DNA of 64,000 nucleotides from Pseudoxanthomonas koreensis_A. Lineage in GTDB: Bacteria > Pseudomonadota > Gammaproteobacteria > Xanthomonadales > Xanthomonadaceae. Position numbers and translations under genes: made by a program. How positions within the stretch are numbered: the stretch's first letter is position 1; every line of letters starts with the position of its first letter. The DNA lies in the NCBI RefSeq assembly GCF_041890415.1, contig NZ_CP169056.1, positions 2,728,001-2,792,000 of the forward strand, given 5' to 3'. The notes beneath the pieces were generated by a model that saw only the letters and a program-made list of their open reading frames with translations, had not been told where the DNA came from and did no database searches. Below are positions 15,110 to 22,945 of this stretch, in pieces.

Positions 15110-17830
15110 TCAGTCGGTCACGGTGAGGGTGCCGCGCGCGCGGATGTCCGCGCTCGACGCACCCACCTGCACCTCGTAGCGACCCGGATCGACGGCATAC
15201 GCAGCGGCGGCCTCGTCGTAGATGCGCAGGTCCTTTTCCGGCACCACGGTGAAACGCACGGTACGCTCTTCGCCCGGCTGCAGGTGCACGCGCTGGAAGC
15301 CGCGCAGTTCCTTGAGCGCGCGCGTGCGCGCCGGCTGCAGCGGATGCAGGTACAGCTGCACCACCTCGTCGCCGGCACGCGTGCCGCTGTTGCGCACCTT
15401 GACCGAGACCTCCACCGCGTCGGTGGCGCCGGCCCGGCTGCGGTCCAGCGCCAGCCCGGAATAGGCGAAGCCGGTGTAGGACAGGCCGTGGCCGAACGGG
15501 AACAGCGGCTCGCCGGTGAAGTAACGGTAGGTGCGGCCGGCCATGTCGTAGTCGTCGAACGCCGGCAACTTCTCGTCGGCCTTGTAGAAGGTCACCGGCA
15601 GGCGGCCGGCCGGGTTGTAGTGGCCGAACAGCACGTCGGCCACGGCATTGCCGCCACGCTGGCCCGGGTACCACGCCAGCAGGATCGCCGGCAGGTTGGC
15701 CTTGGCCCAGTCCACGCCCAGCGCCGAGCCGGCGGTGAGCACCATCACCACCGGCGTGCCGGTGGCATGCAGGGCCTCCAGCAGCTTCTGCTGGGTGGCA
15801 GGCAGGCGGATGTCGGTGCGGTCACCCCCGGCAAAGCCCGGGTAGTTGACCGTCATCTCCTCGCCTTCCACGTCGCCGGTCAGGCCGCCGACGAACACCA
15901 CCACTTCGGCGTCACGCGCGGCGGCCACGGCCTCCTCGAACGTGGGCCGGGCACCGGGCAGGTCCCAGGCCAGGCGCACGCTGGCGTCGCGCTCGTCCTC
16001 GTAGTACTCCAGCTTCAGCGCATACGCGCGGCCGGCTTCCAGGTCCAGGGCGACGCTGTCGGCGCGCATGCGCTCGGCGTCTTCCCAGTGGTCGAGTACC
16101 AGCTTGCCGTCCAGGTAGAGGCGGAAGCCGTCGTTGGCCGCCGTCTCGATGCGGTAGCGGCCGGTGACCGGCGGCAGCAGCTGCCCGGTCCAGCGGATGC
16201 TGAAACCATCGTTGGGCACGGCCTGGCCCGGACCCGCCTCGCCACGCGCCATCAGGTTGTCGGTGGGCGAACCACGGTCCCAGCGGAAGCCGATCTGCGC
16301 GTCCACCCGCACCAGCACCGGCTCGCCGGACAGGTCCTTGTTGCGGAAGTACTCGCCGCGCAGGCCGCGCTCGGTGGCGCCGGGCTCCGGACGCAGGTAC
16401 TGCGGCTCGATCAGCGGCGCGGCGGCAGGGTCGTCACGGCCTTCCACCAGGTCGGCACCACGCGCATAGACGACTTGCGCCTGCGGCAGCGCCTCGCGGA
16501 TGCCGCGCAACACGGTGACCGGATCGGACGGGGTGCCGTAGTAGTTGCCCAGCAGGGCCATGGTGTCGTCGGCGGTGGGGCCGACCACGGCGATGCGGCG
16601 GATGTCGCGCGACAGCGGCAGCACACCATCGTTCTTCAGCAGCACCATCGAGGCCTGGGCCATCTTCCGCGACAGCGCGTCATGCTCGGGCGCGTTGTTG
16701 ACCGAGTACGGGATCTGCGCCCAGCGCACCTTCTGCGGCGGATCGAACATGCCCAGTTCCATCCGCGCGGTCATCAGCCGGGTCAGCGACTCGTCCAGCT
16801 CGGCCTCGGTGATCAGGCCCTTGCGCACGGCCACCGGCAGGTGCTCGGCATAGGTGCTGCCGCAGTTGAGCTCGGTGCCGTTCTTCACCGCCAGCGCGGC
16901 CGCTTCCTCCGGGGTTTCCACGATCTTGTGGTTCTTCCAGATGTCCACGATCGCCCAGCAATCGGACATCACGTAGCCCTTGAAGCCCCACTGCTGGCGC
17001 AGGATGTCCTGCAGCAGCTCCTTGCTGCCGCTGGCCGATTCGCCATAGACGCGGTTGTAGGCGCCCATCACCGCGTTGACATCGCCTTCCTTGACCAGCG
17101 TCTCGAACGCCGGCAGGTAGGTTTCCCACAGGTCGCGGCGGCTGGGATGCACGTCGAAGGTGTGGCGGTCGGCCTCCGGCCCGCTGTGCACCGCGAAGTG
17201 CTTGGCGGTGGCGTCCAGCTTGCGGTAGGTGGGGTCGTTGCCCTGCAGGCCGCGCACGAAGGACACGCCCATGCGCCCGCTCAGGTACGGGTCCTCGCCA
17301 TAGGTTTCCTGGCCACGGCCCCAGCGCGGGTCGCGGAAGATGTTGATGTTGGGCGACCACATCGTCAGCCCCTGGTAGCGGCCATGCTCGCCGCGGCGCA
17401 GGAACTCGTGGTGCTTGGCACGGGCCTCGTCGCTGATGGTGTTTGCGACCTGGTCCATCAGCGGGATGTCGAACGAGGCGGCCATGCCGATGGCCTGCGG
17501 GAACACGGTGGCCACGCCGGCGCGGGCCACGCCGTGCAGTGCTTCGTTCCACCAGTCGTAGGCCGGCAGCCCCAGGCGCTCGATCGCCGGGGAGTCGTTC
17601 TGCATCTGCGCGGCCTTTTCTTCAAGGGTCATCTGCGCCACCAGGGCGGCGGCGCGGTCCTCGAAGCTGCGCGTGGTGTCCAGCCACGGCCGCGCGTCAT
17701 CGGCCTGGGCGTGCAACCCGGGCACGGCCGCCAGCAGGGCAAGCGCGCAGCCGCGCGCGACCAGGCGGCGGCGCAGTGCGCCGCCAGCCCGGGTGGCAGG
17801 CCTGGCCTGCGGGGAAACCATGTTGTCCAT
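15110..17830 (-). CDS. GH3 beta-xylosidase / beta-glucosidase with an inserted PA14 domain
   Basis: Encodes 906 residues from the ATG at 17830, preceded by CGAGGAG. A signal peptide occupies about residues 20-41 (RLVARGCALALLAAVPGLHA). The GH3 N-terminal barrel shows EKAAQMQN, KHFAVHSGPE (210-219) and the nucleophile Asp290 in GYVMSDCWAI. A PA14 sugar-binding domain (488-625, ERGLRGEYFRNKDLSGEP to VRLAWDLPGARP) interrupts the C-terminal GH3 domain, which resumes and ends in a fibronectin-III-like domain. The WNEALHGVARAG segment is typical of the xylan 1,4-beta-xylosidase branch. It is expected to be periplasmic, releasing xylose from oligomers. It lies 53 bp after the GH43 lipoprotein gene. 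Confidence 0.92.
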   Translation of the reverse strand: MDNMVSPQARPATRAGGALRRRLVARGCALALLAAVPGLHAQADDARPWLDTTRSFEDRAAALVAQMTLEEKAAQMQNDSPAIERLGLPAYDWWNEALHGVARAGVATVFPQAIGMAASFDIPLMDQVANTISDEARAKHHEFLRRGEHGRYQGLTMWSPNINIFRDPRWGRGQETYGEDPYLSGRMGVSFVRGLQGNDPTYRKLDATAKHFAVHSGPEADRHTFDVHPSRRDLWETYLPAFETLVKEGDVNAVMGAYNRVYGESASGSKELLQDILRQQWGFKGYVMSDCWAIVDIWKNHKIVETPEEAAALAVKNGTELNCGSTYAEHLPVAVRKGLITEAELDESLTRLMTARMELGMFDPPQKVRWAQIPYSVNNAPEHDALSRKMAQASMVLLKNDGVLPLSRDIRRIAVVGPTADDTMALLGNYYGTPSDPVTVLRGIREALPQAQVVYARGADLVEGRDDPAAAPLIEPQYLRPEPGATERGLRGEYFRNKDLSGEPVLVRVDAQIGFRWDRGSPTDNLMARGEAGPGQAVPNDGFSIRWTGQLLPPVTGRYRIETAANDGFRLYLDGKLVLDHWEDAERMRADSVALDLEAGRAYALKLEYYEDERDASVRLAWDLPGARPTFEEAVAAARDAEVVVFVGGLTGDVEGEEMTVNYPGFAGGDRTDIRLPATQQKLLEALHATGTPVVMVLTAGSALGVDWAKANLPAILLAWYPGQRGGNAVADVLFGHYNPAGRLPVTFYKADEKLPAFDDYDMAGRTYRYFTGEPLFPFGHGLSYTGFAYSGLALDRSRAGATDAVEVSVKVRNSGTRAGDEVVQLYLHPLQPARTRALKELRGFQRVHLQPGEERTVRFTVVPEKDLRIYDEAAAAYAVDPGRYEVQVGASSADIRARGTLTVTD

Positions 17831-17883
17831 CGCGTGCTCCTCGCTTACGTGGGACCGGACGGGACCGGCGTGGCCGGCGCCGC

Positions 17884-19635
17884 TCAAGGCGTGTCTTCCA
17901 GGCGCGCGTGCGGGCCGAGGGTGGCGCCGACGAAGCCGCCGGCCACATCGGTGCTCAGCACCGTGCCGTCGGCGTCCTCCACCAGCCACTGCACGCCCTG
18001 GCCGGCATCGAAGCCGAAGCCGTAGCTGCCCTCGTTGCCCTTGATGTGCAGGGTCAGCAGCTCGACCTCGCTTGTCGGCTGGCTTGCCACCACTTCGACC
18101 TCGCCACCGGCCTTCTTCTCCAGGAACACCTCGGCGCCGTTGTCACCGGTGCGGCGCACGCCCAGGAAGTACCAGTGCGTATCACCCTGGAAGGCGGCCA
18201 GGCCGGCAGCCACACCGGCGGCCGGCAGCTCCATCGCGCTGCTGGCGTCGAACACCAGGTGTTGCTGGCGGCGGCCGTAGAACGCCGGGTTGACCTTGGT
18301 GTCCAGGCGCTCGGCCAGCGGCTGGATCGCCAGCCAGCCCGGGCGCGAGGTGCCGTCATACCACTGGGTCTTGGGCACGCGCGGGGTCATCCAGCCCTTG
18401 CCCAGCTCGACGGTGTCGAACTCGTCGCGCCAGGTGAAGTTGCCGGTCATCGGTGCCTGGTCGGCCGGCTTCTTCATGAACGACGGGCCCGGCAGCACGT
18501 ACGGGATCGACTCGTTGTGGGGCAGGATCACCGGCCAGCCATCCTTCCAGGTCACCGGCAGCAGGAAGGTCTCGCGGCCGGTGTTGTAGTGGTCCACGCC
18601 GTAGTTGCGGCTGGCCAGGAAGGTCGCCCACCAGGTGCCGTCCGGACCCTTCACCATGTCGGCGTGGCCGGCGTTGGTGACCGGCAGCGGCCGGTTCGGG
18701 TCAAGGTCGCGCTGGGTCAGGATCGGGTTGTCGGCATAGACCTCGTACGGGCCCCAGATGTCGCGGCTGCGCAGGATCACCTGCGAGTGGTTGACCGACG
18801 TGCCGCCCTCGGCGTTGCTGAGGTAGTACCAGCCATCGACCTTGTAGATGTGCGGGCCCTCGATCCAGATCGGGTTCTCTTCGGGCTTGATGCCGCCATC
18901 GATGAGCACCTTGCGCGGACCGAACGGCTTGCCGTTGGCGATGTCGATTTCCTGCAGCCAGATGGCGCGGTGGCCGTCGTAGCGCACCGGCACTTCCGGC
19001 TCGTCGTTGTTGAGGATGTAGACCTTGCCGTCCTCGTCGAAGAACAGCGACGGATCGATGCCACCGATGGTCGGCAGCCAGATCGGATCGGACCACGGGC
19101 CGGCCGGGTCCTTGGCGGTGACGATGAAGTTGCCACCGGCATCGACCGAGGTGTTGACCACGTAGAAGGTGCCGTCATGGAACTCGATGGCCGGCGCGAA
19201 CACGCCGCGCGACACGCCCAGGCCGTCGAAGTCCAGCTGCTCCGGCCGGTGGATCGCATTGCCCACCTGCTTCCAGTGCACCAGGTCCTCGCTCTCCATC
19301 ACCGGGATGCCGGGGAAGAAGGTGAAGGTGGACGACACCAGGTAGAACTTGTCGTTGGCGGCGACCACGCTGGGGTCCGAGTAGAAGCCTGACAGCACCG
19401 GGTTGCGGAAGCTGCCTTCCGGCACCTGCGCCTCGAACGCGGCGTCGCGGCCGGTGTACTCGAACCAGTCGAAGTACACGGTGCGGCCGTCTGCGGCGGC
19501 CTGGCCGGCAGACTGGTCGACGTTGGCCGGGGACTCGGCCGTGCGGTCCGCGCAGGCGGCAAGCAGCAGCGCGGCGATGCCGGCGGCCAGGATGCGGGTG
19601 TGGCCCGGGCGGGCGCGATTGTTGCGGTCGATCAT
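17884..19635 (-). CDS. GH43 lipoprotein xylosidase/arabinofuranosidase with a displaced terminal strand
   Basis: Encodes 583 residues from the ATG at 19635, preceded by GGAGAGG. A lipobox (LLLAAC, Cys28) anchors it, probably in the outer membrane. The GH43 motifs are FRNPVLSGFYSDPSVV with base Asp88, GGIDPSLFFDEDGKVY, and IWIEGPHIYKVDGWYYL with the acid Glu. A C-terminal beta-sandwich follows. The segment VYFDWFEY at residues 53-60 matches the last strand of the other GH43 protein (ADFDWFEY at its C terminus), while this protein stops after GGFVGATLGPHARLEDTP, where that strand would be expected. It lies between the mannonate dehydratase and GH3 genes; substrate is probably arabino- or glucuronoxylan oligomers. 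Confidence 0.9.
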   Translation of the reverse strand: MIDRNNRARPGHTRILAAGIAALLLAACADRTAESPANVDQSAGQAAADGRTVYFDWFEYTGRDAAFEAQVPEGSFRNPVLSGFYSDPSVVAANDKFYLVSSTFTFFPGIPVMESEDLVHWKQVGNAIHRPEQLDFDGLGVSRGVFAPAIEFHDGTFYVVNTSVDAGGNFIVTAKDPAGPWSDPIWLPTIGGIDPSLFFDEDGKVYILNNDEPEVPVRYDGHRAIWLQEIDIANGKPFGPRKVLIDGGIKPEENPIWIEGPHIYKVDGWYYLSNAEGGTSVNHSQVILRSRDIWGPYEVYADNPILTQRDLDPNRPLPVTNAGHADMVKGPDGTWWATFLASRNYGVDHYNTGRETFLLPVTWKDGWPVILPHNESIPYVLPGPSFMKKPADQAPMTGNFTWRDEFDTVELGKGWMTPRVPKTQWYDGTSRPGWLAIQPLAERLDTKVNPAFYGRRQQHLVFDASSAMELPAAGVAAGLAAFQGDTHWYFLGVRRTGDNGAEVFLEKKAGGEVEVVASQPTSEVELLTLHIKGNEGSYGFGFDAGQGVQWLVEDADGTVLSTDVAGGFVGATLGPHARLEDTP

Positions 19636-19664
19636 GGGTAGATACCTCTCCAGATTGTGTTGCG

Positions 19665-20918
19665 TCACCAGTTCCACATCGCGCCGTCTTCCAGGCGCGC
19701 GATGGGCAACTGCTTTGGTGCGTAAGGGAAGCTGGCCGCCAGCTTCTCGTCGATGTCCACGCCGATCCCCGGCGTGTCGCCCACGTGCAGGCGTCCTGCC
19801 CGGAGTTCGTAATCGTGCGGGAACACCGCGTCGGTCTCGTCGGTGTGGAACATGTACTCCTGGATGCCGAAGTTGGGCACCCAGGTGTCGAAGTGCAGCG
19901 CCGCGCCCATGGTCACCGGCGACAGGTCGGTGGCGCCGTGGAAGCCGGTGCGCACCTGGTACATGGCGGCGAAATCCGCCAGCCGGCGCACGTGGGTGAT
20001 GCCGCCGGCATGGACGATGGTGGCACGGATGTAGTCGATCAGCTGGTTCTCGATCAGGTGCTTGCAGTCCCACACCGAGTTGAACACCTCGCCCACCGCC
20101 AGCGCGGTGACCGAGTGCTTGCGGATCAGCTCGAACGAGGCCTGGTTCTCGGCCGGGGTGGCGTCTTCCAGCCAGAACAGCCGGTACGGCTCCAGCGACC
20201 GGGCCAGGCGCGCGGCCTCGATCGGGGTCAGACGGTGGTGCACGTCGTGCAGCAGTTCCACCTCGCTGCCGTGGTCGGCGCGCAGGCGCTCGAACAGCTT
20301 GGGCACCACGTCCAGATAGCGCGGCGTGTTCCAGGTCGTCTCCAGCGGCAGTTCGCTCTCGGCCGGCTCGTAGCCCTTGGCGTTGGAGATGCCGTAGGCC
20401 TTCTTCACGCCCGGCACGCCGCACTGCGCGCGCACCGCCAGGAACCCCTGCTCGATGAAACCGCCCACCGCATCGGTGGCCTCCTCGATGTCGCGGCCAT
20501 TGGCATGGCCGTATACCAGCGCACCCTCGCGCGAGCGGCCACCCAGCAACTGGTACACGGGCAGCCCGGCCATCTTGCCGAGGATGTCCCACAGCGCCAC
20601 GTCCACTGCGGCGATCGCACTCATCGTCACCGGACCACGGCGCCAGTACGCGCCGCGATACAGGAACTGCCAGATGTCCTCGATGCGGCCAGCGTCGCGG
20701 CCGATCAGGTTCGGCACCACGTGGTCCTGCAGGTAGGACGCGACCGCCAGCTCGCGGCCGTTGAGGGTGGCGTCGCCCAGGCCGTACACGCCCGAGGCGG
20801 TGGTGATCTTCAGGGTGACGAAGTTGCGCCCCGGGCAGGTGACGATGACCTTCGCATCGACGATGCGGCGGTCGCCATGGGAGCCCTGCGGGGAAGTCTG
20901 GGTAGCGTCGGTGTTCAT
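19665..20918 (-). CDS. manD: Enolase-superfamily D-mannonate dehydratase (ManD/RspA type)
   Basis: Encodes 417 residues from the ATG at 20918, which overlaps the esterase stop by 4 bp. Family marks include KVIVTCPGRNFVTLKI, the lid YRGAYWRRGPVTM, AIAAVDVALWDILGKMAGLP, the metal-ligand region ELLHDVHHRLTPIEAA, LEDATPAENQ, and HAGGITHVRRLADFA with GFHGATDLSP. These match the ManD group that dehydrates D-mannonate to 2-keto-3-deoxygluconate. With the fructuronate reductase at 13515 it forms the lower glucuronate path for 4-O-methyl-glucuronate freed by the GH67 enzyme. It replaces the unrelated UxuA; no uxuA is present. Some ManD-like proteins have low activity, so kinetic role is inferred. Confidence 0.9.
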   Translation of the reverse strand: MNTDATQTSPQGSHGDRRIVDAKVIVTCPGRNFVTLKITTASGVYGLGDATLNGRELAVASYLQDHVVPNLIGRDAGRIEDIWQFLYRGAYWRRGPVTMSAIAAVDVALWDILGKMAGLPVYQLLGGRSREGALVYGHANGRDIEEATDAVGGFIEQGFLAVRAQCGVPGVKKAYGISNAKGYEPAESELPLETTWNTPRYLDVVPKLFERLRADHGSEVELLHDVHHRLTPIEAARLARSLEPYRLFWLEDATPAENQASFELIRKHSVTALAVGEVFNSVWDCKHLIENQLIDYIRATIVHAGGITHVRRLADFAAMYQVRTGFHGATDLSPVTMGAALHFDTWVPNFGIQEYMFHTDETDAVFPHDYELRAGRLHVGDTPGIGVDIDEKLAASFPYAPKQLPIARLEDGAMWNW

Positions 20919-22945
20919 CGGGCGTGGTCGTCTTCGGCCATGGGGGAAAGGGGGATCTCGAACGGTCCGGCCGGCATGCCCGGGCCGCTGTCGTTGCGAT
21001 CGAACAAGGTGCACACGGGGCTGTCGGCCCAGCAATAGCGCACCCGGGTTGCCTCGTGCGCGTGCGAAGTGCGCAGGGTGACGCGGTTGTGCCACAGCTC
21101 GGCGCGCGCGAACCGGCACGAACCAGGCGCGTCGGTACACAGTTCGAAACCCAGCGGAGCGTCGGCACCGTAGGCCACCAGGGTGCCCTCGACGTCGCCG
21201 AACGCCACCACCACCGCGTCGCCGTTGCGGCTGGCGCCGGTCGGCACCGGGCCGGACGGCGCGATCGCCTCGCCGTACACCACGTGGCGCGCCACACGGG
21301 CCAGGCGCCGGCCCAGCTCCTGCTTGTTGGTCGGGTGGATGTCGTAGCGGTCGCCGATGTCGATGGCCACCACCAGCCCGGTGCGCGCATCCTCGGCGGC
21401 CACCGCGCGCTGCACCTCGCGCAGATCGGCCCAGCCGCTTTCCACCGGCGCGCTGTTGGGCATGCCGAAGCCGGCCAGCTGGACCACCAGCAGCGGCAGG
21501 TCGGGGCTGAAGCGCGCGCGCCAGTCGTCGCGCAGCGCGCGCAGCAGATCGGCGTACTCGTCCGGCTCGCCGGTGTTGGACTCGCCCTGGTACCACAGCG
21601 CGCCGCGCAATCCGTAATGGCCCAGCGGCGCGATCATGCCGTTGTACAGCGTGGACAGCCCCGCGGCGCTCTGCCACGGCGCGCGCGGCGGGTTGCCGGC
21701 TTCGCGCGGCACGATCCGGTATTCCCAGCCCTGCGCCAGCGGCACGCGGGTGCCGTCAGCCAGCACCAGTGCGTGCAGGGTGGCCGGACCGGCCAGGCCG
21801 CCATCGCGGTAGGTGTCGAGCACGTTGACCACGACTTCGTTGCCCCCTTCGCGCAGCAACCCGGCGGGCAACGTGTACTCGCGGCCGCTGCCTGCGCCAT
21901 AGGTGCTGCCCACGCCTTGGCCGTTCACCCAGGTCATGTCGATCTCGTCGGCCGGGCCCAGCGCCAGCACCGCATCCTGCGCGGCCTGGGCGGCGGTCAG
22001 CTCAACCGTTGTGCGGTACCAGACCATGCCGTTGAACTCGGCAAGCTCGGGCACGCCCCAGCGCTCCCACGCGCCCAGCGCCGCCGGTGCCTGGCGCCAG
22101 TTGCCTGCGGCCTGGGTGGCGGCATCCCACGGTGCGTCACCGGCGCTCACCCCCGGGCGTCCACTCCACCAGTCCTGCCACAGCCGGCCCCACTGCGCGA
22201 CCGCAGCGGCCGGATCGACCGCGAAGCGCTCCAGCACGTCCAGTTCGCCGTCCAGGCGGCCCAGGGTGCGCAGCGTCGGCGCTCCGATCCACGGCTCGAT
22301 CCGCGAGCCGCCCCATGCCGCGTTGACCAGGCCCATGGGTACGTCCACGGTCTTCTGCAGTTCGCGCGCGTAGAAATAACAGGCCGCCGAGAAGTCGCGC
22401 ACCGATTCCGAATCGACCGGCCGCCACTGCACCGGACGCGAGAACGTCGCCTGCGCGCTGACTTCCGACACCTGCGGCACGGTGAGCAGGCGGATGCGGT
22501 CGTTGCCGGCACTGGCAATCTCGGCACGCGCGTCCAGCGAACGCCACACCTGCAGCTCCATGTTCGACTGGCCCGAGCACAGCCACACGTCGCCGACCAG
22601 AAGGTCCGACACGGTCTGCTGCGCCTTGCCGGCGCTGGCAACCAGGGTGTGCGGGCCACCGGCCTCCAACGCAGGCAGCGCCGCCTGCCAGCGACCATCG
22701 GCCCCGGCACGGGCGCTGGCGCTGCGACCGGCCAGTTCGATCCGCACCGTCTCGCCCGGCGGCGCCAGGCCCCACACGCGCAACGGCTGGTCGCGCTGGA
22801 GGACGGCATGGTCCTGGAACATGGTGTGCAGCAGCGGCGCCGGTGCCTGCTGCGCCAATGCCGGAAGCCAAGGCGCGGCGACCAGCACGGCCGCCGCCAG
22901 GCAGCGGGTGAAGCGGCCGACGGCCGGGTGCGATGCGTGGGTCAT
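20915..22945 (-). CDS. SGNH-type acetyl esterase (sialate O-acetylesterase family; probable acetylxylan esterase)
   Basis: Encodes 676 residues from the ATG at 22945, overlapping the GH67 stop by 4 bp. A signal peptide is seen (RCLAAAVLVAAPWLPALAQQ). The N-terminal part starts LLHTMFQDHAVLQRDQPLRV, as in sialate O-acetylesterase-like proteins. The serine block is VWLCSGQSNMELQVW and a second conserved block is LWYQGESNTGEPDEY; DRYDIHPTNKQELG carries the Asp-x-x-His pair. A jelly-roll insert with WVNGQGVGSTYGAG lies between. In xylan loci this family removes acetyl groups from xylan backbones, letting GH67 and GH43 enzymes act. The substrate is inferred from the operon. Confidence 0.88.
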   Translation of the reverse strand: MTHASHPAVGRFTRCLAAAVLVAAPWLPALAQQAPAPLLHTMFQDHAVLQRDQPLRVWGLAPPGETVRIELAGRSASARAGADGRWQAALPALEAGGPHTLVASAGKAQQTVSDLLVGDVWLCSGQSNMELQVWRSLDARAEIASAGNDRIRLLTVPQVSEVSAQATFSRPVQWRPVDSESVRDFSAACYFYARELQKTVDVPMGLVNAAWGGSRIEPWIGAPTLRTLGRLDGELDVLERFAVDPAAAVAQWGRLWQDWWSGRPGVSAGDAPWDAATQAAGNWRQAPAALGAWERWGVPELAEFNGMVWYRTTVELTAAQAAQDAVLALGPADEIDMTWVNGQGVGSTYGAGSGREYTLPAGLLREGGNEVVVNVLDTYRDGGLAGPATLHALVLADGTRVPLAQGWEYRIVPREAGNPPRAPWQSAAGLSTLYNGMIAPLGHYGLRGALWYQGESNTGEPDEYADLLRALRDDWRARFSPDLPLLVVQLAGFGMPNSAPVESGWADLREVQRAVAAEDARTGLVVAIDIGDRYDIHPTNKQELGRRLARVARHVVYGEAIAPSGPVPTGASRNGDAVVVAFGDVEGTLVAYGADAPLGFELCTDAPGSCRFARAELWHNRVTLRTSHAHEATRVRYCWADSPVCTLFDRNDSGPGMPAGPFEIPLSPMAEDDHAR

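Noticed and set aside
14672..18025. A 1117-residue open frame on the + strand
   Set aside because: Antisense to uxuB and GH3; His/Gly/Arg-rich translation typical of GC shadow frames.
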